From Siphonodentalium dalli (lineage: Eukaryota; Mollusca; Scaphopoda; Gadilida; Siphonodentaliidae), in contig CP136067.1 of assembly GCA_032622095.1 (NCBI GenBank), positions 98,072,707-98,136,706 of the forward strand: a stretch of 64,000 bases of DNA, in the 5' to 3' direction. Positions 37,776 through 47,816 of the stretch are shown here, piece by piece. The notes beneath the pieces were generated by a model. That model searched no databases and was not told the DNA's origin. It saw only the letters and a list, made by a program, of their open reading frames with translations. The stretch's first letter is position 1. Each line of letters starts with the position of its first letter. Both the position numbers and the translations under genes were made by a program.

Positions 37776-37913
37776 TTCTAAAAAGACAGAATGCCAATAT
37801 GGGGAAATAAACGTTGAAAGTTTTAATTTATACTACTGAGGATTATATATCGTACATATGCCTATTACATGTATTTTATTTCAATGTGTAACTTTTAGTG
37901 TATTATGGATTGT

Positions 37914-38528
37914 TTGCATTGCTGTAGATCTGTATACAGTTCTACACGCATATTAGTGTGAACGGTTGATATAGAAATGCACACAGAAAGAAAACGGTAT
38001 TCGTTCGTGTGAGCAAAAATCGTATCCGTTATACGTCATGGTCAACAACGAGGCATTGCGACAGGTAAATCTGATTTGATTAATTGTTACTCGGGCTTGG
38101 CGAATGGGCTTAATCTTTCTTTATCAATTCAACCCATGTATTTCACAATGTGTAAGCGAGAACCTGTGTGTTGGTGCATGTGGTGACAAAGTACTTAAAG
38201 TAAAGTTTTTACTATATACAGTATATCTTATTAATATTTGTTCTTCTTGGGGTTTGGTAATACATTAGTACATTCAGTGTTCAAACAACAGGGCGACCGC
38301 AAAAGCATAACATATAACCATTATCAACTGGTGTAAGAATAAACTGCTTTGGTCAGCTGATAGTTTATTAAATTTTTTTGTCTGGCCTAAACTGACACGA
38401 CTCATAGTGAATTGTCAATTACCATAGTACTGATGAGCGCGCGTTCACTGTCAGTAATCATGTTGTAATCTCAGCAATCTGCGACACGTGATTTCACACA
38501 GATCTGTATACAGATCTACAGCAATGTA
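37914..38528 (+). mobile_element. Non-autonomous DNA transposon, copy A
   Basis: The termini are inverted: gcattgctgtagatctgtat near 37916 and the complementary ...atacagatctacagcaatgt ending near 38527. The interior shares long blocks with copy B at 39503-40407 (gatatagaaatgcacacaga, ttaattgttactcgggcttg, gtctggcctaaactga). Confidence 0.75.
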
Positions 38529-39502
38529 GACGACCTTAACTGTTATTTGCAAATTATAACATTGATATTGTAATAAATCATCTTATCTTATATTATAGCA
38601 TTATAAAATGCGGCATGACATAGTATTATAAAATGGGTCATCGCATATTATTATAAAATGTGGCATTACATATAGTATTATAAAATTGAGCATCACATTG
38701 TAGTATACACCCTGACGCCACCACACGTGTGCCTAAACCAGTACACGTAACTTAAATGATTTACCGTAGGAAATAACGAAATATATGCTGTACTGATTCC
38801 AACACATCTCATTATAGTTTTCTATACTCACCGAAAAAGACGAAAACATACCTTCAAAGGCACTTTTCAGGTCGGAAAGACCCCGCGTAGATAACTATTC
38901 TTTCATGTTTTCGTCCGCCATTTAAACCATGCGCGAATTATGCCGTGTTCAAAGTTTAAAGATCACTGATGTGTAAGTCAATTCTGATATGCCAAAAATA
39001 GTTAACACTCATTGAGAACACTTTTTGCAACTCTTATGCGCACTGTGCCGCATAGTTATTTTTCACAAGTATGGAGTGTAATCTGACTCACTCCCTGGGA
39101 ACCGGTCCTGCTAGAAGCGCTTACATCTGTTTGGGTCCTAGCCACATCGATTACATCTGACCGTCCGATACACGACAGAATTAATTATTCTAGGATGCAG
39201 TCGCACTTTTCATGACAGAAGACTGAATAGTTACCAGTGGTACCCTTATGCACCCTTATCTGACACCTTGCATATATACAAGATAAATATGTGTCAATTA
39301 TTTCAAGATTGGAGTAAAATACCTCCAGAAATTCACCATGTAGTACAGAAAATACGCCTCGTACAAAAATTCCTTCAAACGTCGTTATTGTGCATATATG
39401 GTTGACTGTACAGCCATAAGTTATCATCGACGACAAACTGTTCAATTAATTGAACAACAAAACGACCGAATCAACTCTTGTGCTGCACATTTTATATGTT
39501 TT

Positions 39503-40407
39503 AGGGTGCATTTACACTGCTACAGAACTGTACACAGATCTACACGAAGACTAGTGCGAACGGGTTGATATAGAAATGCACACAGAAAGAAAACGGTATT
39601 CGTCCCTGTGAGCAAAAATCGTGTCCGCTATACGTCAGGGTCAACGCCGAAACAATGCGAAAGGCAAATCTGTTTTGATTAATTGTTACTCGGGCTTGGC
39701 GAATAATGTATTACAGTTTTCGTTGTCATTTCAACCCATGTATTTCGTATATTCAAGATGGACAGGGACGTGTCAACCGGGGTGAGGGGTGTCTCACCCC
39801 AACTTTGGTCAAAATTTTCAACAGTTGGAAATTTCATACCTGACAAAACATTAGTTGTAATTTCCAAACCAACAATATGTTGAAAATGATATTGTAGTTT
39901 GATTTTCAAACATTTTGGAGTATTGATTTCTGACCAATATTTTCATAATTTCCTACCTTATATGGAAAGATTGTGCCCTGGTCCCTCCCCGTGGCCAGTC
40001 AAAACTGCTAGTTAATTTAATAAAAACGATATTGTCCTACATTTGGTCAACATTGTCATTAGAATAGTCATCAGTTGGAAATTTTGCTACATTTGGTCAA
40101 ATACAGGGTGTTGTAGCATGGATACCCACTCCATACCAATCCAAAATGACCACCTCCCAGATGGTGTCAAACAGGAGACCTATATATATGCTGACGCGGC
40201 ACATACCAAATCGCTGTTGTCTGCTGGTAGTTGATCCATTTTTCAGTCTGGCCTAAACTGAAACGACTCCTAGTGAGTTGTCAATTACCAGAATACTGGT
40301 CAGCGCGCGTTCACTATTAGTCATCATGTTGTGATGACAGTGATGCACGACACGTGACTTCATACATATCTGTATACAGATCTATACACAGTGTAAATGC
40401 ACCCTTA
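39503..40407 (+). mobile_element. Same transposon family, copy B with a nested insertion
   Basis: It begins agggtgcatttacactg and ends cagtgtaaatgcacccttA-like, an inverted pair. The 5' and 3' thirds match copy A. About 39755-40230 in the middle has no counterpart in copy A and carries 'ttggaaatttc'-family repeat text, so a later insertion is likely. Confidence 0.7.
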
Positions 40408-41479
40408 CGTGCGCGGAGAAATAGGTAGGGTACAACTTACATCTGTTCGTCTTGACACAAACGTCTACACCCGTTTCAGGTACAGTTTACAAAGTGAATG
40501 TCGATAGATTATAGATACAATAATGTATCAATATTGCGTATATGGCCCCTCTAGCGAGATTATAAAGGTATATACTTGACGCGCGTCAATGCACTTTCAG
40601 AAGGATTTTCATCAGCATTAAAATTTCAACACAATATCAAAAGCTCCACCACAAAACCTTTATTCACAATCCCATACATATTACAGTGAAACAATTTAAT
40701 CGGATCAGTTATAATTCAGGTTAAAAACCTTAAATAAATCTCACTTGATAAATAAATAATGAATAGTCATCATATTTTTTCCAGATGATTCCAGTTTGGG
40801 TTACTTTATCGGAATAGTATAAGAAATATATGCTTTTCGTTTACAAATAACCTATAACAGTACAACAATACCACACATACTTATCAAACTTATCATGTTT
40901 TGTAATAAATGTGTTTGCAGTATATGAATTTCTAGTCTGAAATAATAATAATAGATGACATGAAATAAGTGTTTCTCTCATATCATATTTATGAAACGAG
41001 TTTATGAAATTGCCTGAGGATCGGCAAAACAGAAAACTCGAGCTTCATTAATATTTACAAGAGAAACACGAATTCAATATTATGTTTACTACTTTTAAAA
41101 ATCTCTGTCTTAAATATTTGCTTTAAAAAAGCCACAAAACAAAAGTAAATTCTTTAAGAAATATACTTTTAGATGTTTTTTTTTCTCGCGGCTATACATA
41201 TTGACGTCAGGCAGAATACGTAAGCCAATTAACGTCCCGGAATTTCGGCGTTGATCAATCAAACCGTGTCGTGGTAGTGATATTAAGAAGTCAGTGCTTA
41301 AAAATACACTTTGTGTATTATCATGCGGGTGGGGGCGATCGATCCGGATATACACTGGTACGGATTCGTGGCTATAGTTGTTTGTGTTGGTAGTAATATA
41401 CGGACACACACTGGTATAGGATGCGGGTGCATGCTGGTGTATACCATATTTAACATGATCAAATTTGATAACAGCATGA

Positions 41480-41910
41480 ATCTGTATCCTATATACCAGT
41501 GTGCCTCCGTATATGACTGTGAACAAAAACAACCAGTCGTGAATACACTGCAAAAACAAATGTTTTTGAACGCTAAAATTGCAACATATATTGAACGCGT
41601 TCATGTATTCAATCTTAAACACTTGTGTTCAAATATGTTAACACTAGCGGTCAAATTGTCTGCAACACTGGTGTTCAGATATTAACGCCAGTGTTCAACT
41701 TATAACACTAGTGATCAACACATCAGTGTTCAATAATGTTAACATTAGTGTTCAGCATTTGAACGCATAATTGATGACACATGCAACATATATTAGATGC
41801 TAAAATAGCGTTCAAATGGACAATATTGAACACTAGTGTTAAGATTTTGGTAATAATTGTGAACACTGACGTTAGCAGGAGTAAATATTTATGTTCAACG
41901 CAGCCATAAA
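41480..41910. repeat. Array of 'aacactagtgttcaa'-type short palindromes
   Basis: Many variants of AACACTAGTGTTCAA and GTTAACACTAGTG lie within about 430 bases, in both orientations. No gene. Confidence 0.6.
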
Positions 41911-41994
41911 CTAGAATGGAATATATCTTATTACCTTAAAAGGGGTATAACCGTATACCATATTCATGACTGGAGCATCCTGAAACTTTGCCAA

Positions 41995-42090
41995 GACGCT
42001 TTGCAAATGCATTCTCTTATATATGCGAGTTCCCTGGGGAGCCTTGCATATATAAGATAACACATTGGCCTAAAAATATTTACCTTCACC
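41995..42090. repeat. Diverged hairpin relic of the 62.0-kb MITE family
   Basis: 'gcattctcttatatatgcga' (about 42009-42028) pairs with the 'gcatatataagataacacat' block. Both match the hairpin at 62070-62140. It lies immediately left of the insertion point of the 7.9-kb palindrome; a similar half ('ttatcttatatgtgcgag') lies immediately right of it at 50031-50048. Confidence 0.6.
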
Positions 42091-42102
42091 TTGTATGCCT
42101 AA

Positions 42103-42108
42103 TCCAGT
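42103..42108 (+). repeat. Target-site duplication, left copy (TCCAGT)
   Basis: The six bases lie directly before the left terminus TGATGA. The identical hexamer lies directly after the right terminus. Flanking sequence outside differs, so this is not part of the inverted repeat. Confidence 0.8.
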
Positions 42109-42470
42109 TGATGATACCCACCCCAGTTGGGGTTATTTCAGGAACGATAACTCTATCCGAAGTACACGACCTATATGCAGTACTCCCGTTGGTGACCTAT
42201 ATTCTCCGCCCACGCATTGCATCATGGTCTATTTGTACCGGTTGGACATGTCCGGACATGACCCGCTGGTTATATCCAGACTTTTCCATATGAATGGTAT
42301 AGTATCTACATGTATATCACGTGATGATCTCGGTGGGGTAGCTTCAGTCTTGAATGTTAAAGTGACACTAGGCTCTCAATGGGGATGATTATTAAAGTGA
42401 CACTCACTATGGATGAATGTTAAAGTAACACATGGCGCACACTGTGGGATAATGTTAAAGTGACACTCGC

Positions 42471-42626
42471 GTTGAAAACTTCAAAAATTTCAAAAAGTTC
42501 AAAAAGTTCAAAAAGTTCAAAAAGTTCAAAAATTTCAAAAAGTTCAAAAAGTTCAAAAAGTTCAAAAAGTTCAAAAAGTTCAAAAATTTCACAAATTTTC
42601 ACAAATTTTCACAAATTTCAAAAAAC
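42471..42626 (-). repeat. (TTTTTGAAC)n subterminal tract, left arm
   Basis: About 14 units of TTTTTGAAC/TTTTTGAAA followed by three AATTTGTGAA units, read on the minus strand. It lies between the ATPase gene and the element terminus. The mirror copy is at 49510-49665. The Ser/Lys or Glu/Leu/Phe repeat frames it creates are not genes. Confidence 0.85.
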
Positions 42627-42794
42627 TTCAAAAATTAAACAAAATTCAGGATTTAGTCAAAAATATGTCTTGTTACTATTCATCGGAAAGCTATGGGGGT
42701 ACGGTGGTAAGCGCCACCGAAAACAGCAAGTGAGCGAGGGAAAAAAGAGAAAAATAACATGACAAGTGGTACATAGTACAATTTATTATATTAA

Positions 42795-44313
42795 CTATTC
42801 ACTGTCACTTTCGTCCGAATTGTCATCACTTTCGTCAGATGTGTCATTTGTTTCGTCCATGAACTTTTCTAGCAATGGTCTGTACTTTAATATTGACATT
42901 TTCACTGCATCACGATCTTCAAAACCATTCTTTATATATTTCTCCACTTTATCCATGACACTGTTGTGTAGAGTACCATTGCGCAGCCACATATTCTTTA
43001 TTATTGTCCAAGCATAAACATTCATAAATAGCCTCATGCCTTCAGTTTTAAGATCTGTACTTTTAAGGTCCTTGTCAGCTTGTACTTTTGCCTCTTTTTC
43101 TGTCGAGCCATTTTCCATATACGTTTCCACATTATCACTCCATGCTTCTTGTGCTTTATCTCTACTCTCATCACACAAACTTTTGAAGTATTCATCTTCA
43201 TTCGATTTAATTTTCTTATTCTGACTATCATCCGTGTCTTCAGTTAATTTTCGTTTTAACTTATTTTCTTCACACCAGTTTTTTACGTGTCTCTGGACAT
43301 CATGCTGATCTTCGAACAAAAGCCCACAGTCATTGCAAGGGTACGATATGTCTTCTCGAATGCCTATGTTTTTATGGTTTTCTTTATTAATTTCATTGAT
43401 CTCACCAGGTGTCCTTATGTCCTTAGTATAGCCATTATGTTGACCCTGGGGCACAATATAATTATATGTCATGCACTCCCGTTGACCAGGGAGATCTCTG
43501 TCATCATATTTCATCTCATTCCGTTGATCCGGGCTATTGTTGTCATCACATTTCACCACATTCTGTTCATCTGGGTGCTCGCTGTCCTTATGGAGATTAT
43601 ATTTCATGCCATTCCATTCACCCATATGTTGGTTCGTGTCCTCTTTTAACACATTCTGTCGCAGCCGTAATGTGTCCGGGGTTGCGGCTTTTAAATCCAC
43701 CAGTAGGTAACCGTACGGTTCACTCGTCGCTTCCGAAAACTCTCGCATCATACGTTGAGGGCATTCAGGATACATCTGTCTTGATAATGTTGAAATTAAA
43801 CCCTTGTCAATTGGATTATTGAACAATACCAAATATTGACAATTTCGTCGTTGCGTCGGATCTTTGTTGTAGTAGAAATTCTGGTTCAAACTTATCAAAG
43901 ATAAGTTCAAATGGTGACTTCCTTCGGAATGTAAATCATTAACTCTCTGGTCTTTTGATGAAGTTTGCATCAAGTCATCGAGTACAACTAGATTTTTATA
44001 CTGGGGGTTGATAAGAGAATCCAAGTTTGCTGGTATTCCCCGTATAAAGTTGACCTGAGGGGTGACGGTATACTTTATGTCATCATATAGGGGCTGCCAA
44101 TATTTATAAAACCATATTATTCTGTCAGGTGCGGGTGATATTTTTGAGGCAGACTTTTGTAGCAAGGTTTTCACGAAGTATGTCTTCCCACTAGATGTCG
44201 GTCCACTTACGCATGCCGTGAATGGATGCTTGAAAATAAAATCTTCTTGGACATTAGCCATTGGATCATCAAAGCAGGATGTTATGTCGCTTTGTTGCTG
44301 TTTCCCCCGCTGG

Positions 44314-44373
<60 letters not shown>

Positions 44374-44567
44374 GGTTGTGGTTGTTGTGGTTGTTGTTGT
44401 TGTGGTTGTTGTTGTTGCTGACGATGCTGCTGTTGTTGCTGTTGTTGTTGTTGTGGCTGATGATGATGCTGTTGTTGTTCTGAAGGCGTGTGTTTAACTT
44501 TGATATGACGCTTCAAACTATCTTGCCAAGCATAGACACTTAAACACTCTTCACACTTATACTTCAT
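42795..44567 (-). CDS. C2H2-polyQ-packaging-type ATPase, left-arm copy (590 aa)
   Basis: From the ATG at 44567 there are: a C2H2 finger (residues about 5-26, CEEC...HIKVKH), a Gln-rich tract with His and Pro (31-92), then a P-loop ATPase core. Walker A is GPTSSGKT (122-129), Walker B VVLDD (194-198), and an LNQNFYY..DPTQRRNCQY..LFNNP sensor region follows. A variable acidic/polar linker precedes a second finger-like CNDC...H...C motif (about 408-430). A C-terminal helical unit follows, with an ESDDNSDESDSE acidic tail. The core matches the A32/FtsK-HerA-like ATPases that pump DNA into capsids in Maverick/Polinton and adintovirus-type elements and are widespread in invertebrate genomes. The fingers could give DNA specificity (inference). 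It is transcribed away from the palindrome centre, with AATAAA just after the stop. The long Gln run is coded almost purely by CAA. Activity and virion packaging are unproven. Confidence 0.7.
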
Positions 44568-44655
44568 TTTCCTATATAATCAGTGAAATCGATCGTTCTT
44601 CTATACACCTATATTTATATAGAACAGAAACAAGGGAAAGTGGTGGACTAGTTCA

Positions 44656-44829
44656 CTAGTTCAGGCTGTCATTCACAACGTCTCTTCGTGTTGTTTGTAC
44701 TGGATACAAATTTATCACATTGGCTACAATACAACCCACCCATCCAAATGTCAATGCAATTATGAGTGATTTCAACATGCACACTCTATTATATAGATAT
44801 GTGTAACCTGGTGACATGATGAAATCCAT
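44656..44829 (-). CDS. Small one-pass membrane protein, left-arm copy (57 aa)
   Basis: From ATG at 44829, MDFIMSPGYTYLYNRVCMLK precedes one hydrophobic helix (residues about 18-40, SLIIALTFGWVGCIVANVI) and a short polar tail. An open region rich in CAA codons continues upstream in the same frame to about 45078 without an ATG. It could be translated only by splicing or a non-ATG start. The LYNRVC.LKSLIIALTF core is shared with the inner ORF at 45802-46023. It lies upstream of the ATPase gene on the same strand. Function unknown; a minor virion or membrane protein is one possibility. Confidence 0.5.
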   Translation of the reverse strand: MDFIMSPGYTYLYNRVCMLKSLIIALTFGWVGCIVANVINLYPVQTTRRDVVNDSLN

Positions 44830-44935
44830 TGTGTACTGAGTTGACCTCCGGCTTCGTGCCGATTGGGTACTGAGCTGACCAATGACTGCTTTGTATCTTT
44901 TGACATATAAGTCTTTACTTTTCTTACGCCGGAGG

Positions 44936-44966
<31 letters not shown>

Positions 44967-45402
44967 GCGGCGGCGGCGGCTGATGGTGCTGTTGTTGTTG
45001 TTGTTGTTGTTGTGGCTGCTGTTGTGGAGTTATTGTTCTTAGGTAAAAATGATGATACCCGCCCTGTTTGCCCCCCACCAGATCAGGAACGATAACTCTA
45101 TCCGAAGTACACGACCTACATTCTCTGCAGTACTGCTGTTGGTGTTAGTCTAGACAGTTTGACCTATATTCTCCGCCCACGCGTCGGTTTATTTGTATAC
45201 CGGTTGGGCATGTCCAAACAATTTCAAAAAACTTAAAAAATTAAACAAAATTCAGGATTTAGTCAAAAATATGGCTTGTTGCCATTCATCGGAATGCTAT
45301 GGGGGGGTACGGTGGTGAGCGCCACCGAAAAAAGCAAGTGGGCGAGGGGAAAAAGAGAAAAATAACATGAAATGTGGTACATACTACAATTTATTATATT
45401 AA

Positions 45403-45606
45403 CTATTCACTGTCACTTTCGTCCGAATTGTCATCACTTTCGTCAGATGTGTCATTGTTTTCGTCCATGAACTTTTCTAGCAATGGTCTGTACTTTAATA
45501 TTGACATTTTCACTGCATCACTATCTTCAAAACCATTCTTCATATATTTGTCCACTTTATCCACCGGCCTTTCAATAGCCTTCGAAAATTTAGGTAAATT
45601 ACTCAT
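45403..45606 (-). CDS. ORF equal to the ATPase C-terminal tail, left-arm copy (67 aa)
   Basis: ATG at 45606 gives a unique start (MSNLPKFSKAIERP). It then runs into VDKVDKYMKNGFEDSDAVKM and the ESDDNSDESDSE acidic end, which is the C-terminus of the ATPase at 42795-44567 with a few substitutions. It looks like a recombinant remnant of a tail gene, or a separate tail protein whose sequence was captured by the ATPase. Confidence 0.45.
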   Translation of the reverse strand: MSNLPKFSKAIERPVDKVDKYMKNGFEDSDAVKMSILKYRPLLEKFMDENNDTSDESDDNSDESDSE

Positions 45607-45824
45607 TTTAGTTCAGTGAATATGTCGTTTGGAGTTTCCTTTTTAACTTTTCCAATGTTTGTCTTCTTCGCTCTTCCTCCTTTTATCTCTTTAACTTTTA
45701 TCTTCTTAGCTGCGGCTTTCCTTATAAGTTTTTCAGGTTTCGCTTCAGTCTCGGGTAGGTACTTCGAGTCATCGTAGGGTACATATTTTTTAAGATCAAA
45801 GTCATAATAGTACGGAGTCCCCAT
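45603..45824 (-). CDS. Lysine-rich small protein, left-arm copy (73 aa)
   Basis: ATG at 45824. The N-terminus is tyrosine-rich (MGTPYYYDFDLKKYVPYDD). The remainder is strongly basic (KAAAKKIKVKEIKGGRAKK). No family is recognised. A small basic DNA-associated protein, as many DNA viruses carry, is a reasonable guess only. The last codons overlap the next ORF's ATG in an ATGA arrangement. Confidence 0.5.
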   Translation of the reverse strand: MGTPYYYDFDLKKYVPYDDSKYLPETEAKPEKLIRKAAAKKIKVKEIKGGRAKKTNIGKVKKETPNDIFTELK

Positions 45825-46023
45825 TATGGCTAAAGTTCAACGTGTACTCTGAAGTAGTAATTTTTATAGGCGCCAAATTACCATCCAAGACGTATACCCT
45901 TATAAACTGCGGGTCAGTCCTAGTAACGCGCACGTCAACGCCGCCGGCGGCTGTTGTTGTTGTAGTTGTTGTTGCTGTTGATACAAATGTCAATGCAATT
46001 ATGAGTGATTTCAATATGCACAC
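45802..46023 (-). CDS. Open frame with signal/TM-like start, left arm, no ATG
   Basis: Translation gives CILKSLIIALTFVSTA, a Thr run, then a soluble-looking segment (VDVRVTRTDPQFIRVYVLDG...YTLNFSHNGDSVLL). The first part repeats the membrane-protein core at 44656-44829. There is no in-frame ATG; the frame stays open across the palindrome centre. It may be the 3' part of a gene truncated when the palindrome formed. Confidence 0.35.
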   Translation of the reverse strand: MCILKSLIIALTFVSTATTTTTTTAAGGVDVRVTRTDPQFIRVYVLDGNLAPIKITTSEYTLNFSHNGDSVLL

Positions 46024-46030
46024 TCTATTG

Positions 46031-46105
46031 TATAGGTAAAAAATTGGCGCGCGTGCGGCCCCCTCACCCCCTCACTGCCGCACGCGCGCCAATTTTTTAC
46101 CTATA
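46031..46105. promoter_or_regulatory. Palindrome centre: GC-rich inverted motif around a 17-bp spacer
   Basis: 'ggcgcgcgtgcggc' (46046-46059) and its complement (46077-46090) flank the only non-palindromic bases, cccctcaccccctcact (46060-46076). Genes leave this point in both directions, so it is the natural place for a divergent promoter or a replication/hairpin-resolution site. That role is inference from layout; no TATA box or known origin motif is identified. Confidence 0.35.
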
Positions 46106-46112
46106 CAATAGA

Positions 46113-46334
46113 GTGTGCATATTGAAATCACTCATAATTGCATTGACATTTGTATCAACAGCAACAACAACTACAACAACAACAGCCGCCGGCGGCGTTG
46201 ACGTGCGCGTTACTAGGACTGACCCGCAGTTTATAAGGGTATACGTCTTGGATGGTAATTTGGCGCCTATAAAAATTACTACTTCAGAGTACACGTTGAA
46301 CTTTAGCCATAATGGGGACTCCGTACTATTATGA
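46113..46334 (+). CDS. Open frame with signal/TM-like start, right arm, no ATG
   Basis: Mirror of 45802-46023. Its end overlaps the lysine-rich ORF start at 46312. No initiator is visible, so expression would need splicing or a non-ATG start. Confidence 0.35.
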   Translation: MCILKSLIIALTFVSTATTTTTTTAAGGVDVRVTRTDPQFIRVYVLDGNLAPIKITTSEYTLNFSHNGDSVLL

Positions 46335-46533
46335 CTTTGATCTTAAAAAATATGTACCCTACGATGACTCGAAGTACCTACCCGAGACTGAAGCGAAACC
46401 TGAAAAACTTATAAGGAAAGCCGCAGCTAAGAAGATAAAAGTTAAAGAGATAAAAGGAGGAAGAGCGAAGAAGACAAACATTGGAAAAGTTAAAAAGGAA
46501 ACTCCAAACGACATATTCACTGAACTAAAATGA
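46312..46533 (+). CDS. Lysine-rich small protein, right-arm copy (73 aa)
   Basis: Mirror of 45603-45824. It overlaps the preceding open frame by 23 bases and the following ORF by 4 bases (ATGA at 46530-46533). This packing is compact and virus-like. Confidence 0.5.
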   Translation: MGTPYYYDFDLKKYVPYDDSKYLPETEAKPEKLIRKAAAKKIKVKEIKGGRAKKTNIGKVKKETPNDIFTELK

Positions 46534-46733
46534 GTAATTTACCTAAATTTTCGAAGGCTATTGAAAGGCCGGTGGATAAAGTGGACAAATATATGAAGAA
46601 TGGTTTTGAAGATAGTGATGCAGTGAAAATGTCAATATTAAAGTACAGACCATTGCTAGAAAAGTTCATGGACGAAAACAATGACACATCTGACGAAAGT
46701 GATGACAATTCGGACGAAAGTGACAGTGAATAG
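46530..46733 (+). CDS. ORF equal to the ATPase C-terminal tail, right-arm copy (67 aa)
   Basis: Mirror of 45403-45606. AATAAA at 46741-46746 follows the stop, and the internal copy of the terminal block starts there. This mirrors the situation after the full ATPase gene. Confidence 0.45.
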   Translation: MSNLPKFSKAIERPVDKVDKYMKNGFEDSDAVKMSILKYRPLLEKFMDENNDTSDESDDNSDESDSE

Positions 46734-47090
46734 TTAATATAATAAATTGTAGTATGTACCACATTTCATGTTATTTTTCTCTTTTTCCCCTCGCCCACTT
46801 GCTTTTTTCGGTGGCGCTCACCACCGTACCCCCCCATAGCATTCCGATGAATGGCAACAAGCCATATTTTTGACTAAATCCTGAATTTTGTTTAATTTTT
46901 TAAGTTTTTTGAAATTGTTTGGACATGCCCAACCGGTATACAAATAAACCGACGCGTGGGCGGAGAATATAGGTCAAACTGTCTAGACTAACACCAACAG
47001 CAGTACTGCAGAGAATGTAGGTCGTGTACTTCGGATAGAGTTATCGTTCCTGATCTGGTGGGGGGCAAACAGGGCGGGTATCATCATTTT
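46734..47090 (+). repeat. Internal copy of the element's terminal block, right arm
   Basis: Blocks shared with the true end at 49336-50021 are, in order: gttatttttctctttttt, cccactt-gc..ttttcggtggcgct.accaccgtacccc, 'gactaaatcctgaattttgt', 'caaccggta', 'gcgtgggcggagaatatagg', 'gtcgtgtacttcggatagag', and a final GGG(C/T)GGGTATCATCA. The mirror lies at about 45046-45402. The internal copy lacks the TTTTTGAAC tract. Confidence 0.8.
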
Positions 47091-47169
47091 TACCTAAGAA
47101 CAATAACTCCACAACAGCAGCCACAACAACAACAACAACAACAACAGCACCATCAGCCGCCGCCGCCGC

Positions 47170-47200
<31 letters not shown>

Positions 47201-47306
47201 CCTCCGGCGTAAGAAAAGTAAAGACTTATATGTCAAAAGATACAAAGCAGTCATTGGTCAGCTCAGTACCCAATCGGCACGAAGCCGGAGGTCAACTCAG
47301 TACACA

Positions 47307-47480
47307 ATGGATTTCATCATGTCACCAGGTTACACATATCTATATAATAGAGTGTGCATGTTGAAATCACTCATAATTGCATTGACATTTGGATGGGTGG
47401 GTTGTATTGTAGCCAATGTGATAAATTTGTATCCAGTACAAACAACACGAAGAGACGTTGTGAATGACAGCCTGAACTAG
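47307..47480 (+). CDS. Small one-pass membrane protein, right-arm copy (57 aa)
   Basis: Mirror copy of 44656-44829 with the same ATG, helix and stop. The gap to the downstream ATPase ATG is 88 bases, so both could share a transcript. Confidence 0.5.
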   Translation: MDFIMSPGYTYLYNRVCMLKSLIIALTFGWVGCIVANVINLYPVQTTRRDVVNDSLN

Positions 47481-47568
47481 TGAACTAGTCCACCACTTTC
47501 CCTTGTTTCTGTTCTATATAAATATAGGTGTATAGAAGAACGATCGATTTCACTGATTATATAGGAAA

Positions 47569-47762
47569 ATGAAGTATAAGTGTGAAGAGTGTTTAAGTGT
47601 CTATGCTTGGCAAGATAGTTTGAAGCGTCATATCAAAGTTAAACACACGCCTTCAGAACAACAACAGCATCATCATCAGCCACAACAACAACAACAGCAA
47701 CAACAGCAGCATCGTCAGCAACAACAACAACCACAACAACAACAACCACAACAACCACAACC

Positions 47763-47816
<54 letters not shown>

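Noticed and set aside
41110-41685. Overlapping long frames on both strands
   Set aside because: They overlap each other, contain no family signature, and run into the AACACTAGTGTT palindrome array.
42420-42762. Ser-Lys and Glu-Leu-Phe repeat proteins at 42420-42762 (and mirror at 49368-49710)
   Set aside because: These are translations of the TTTTTGAAC tandem tract near the element ends, open in several frames because the unit is 9 bases long.
44218-44497. Long Leu-, Val- or Cys-homopolymer frames opposite the glutamine tract (and mirror at 47639-47912)
   Set aside because: They are the antisense frames of the CAA repeat in the ATPase gene and have no independent support.
46005-46334. A gene spanning the palindrome centre
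   Set aside because: It has no ATG, and the symmetry makes the frame open on both strands. Only the part from about 46113 onward has recognisable content.
46734-47090. CRISPR-like or phage-like interpretation of the repeats and ATPase
   Set aside because: No regular spacers, no cas genes, and clear metazoan splice-site exons and LINEs around. The ATPase resembles eukaryotic virus-like elements.
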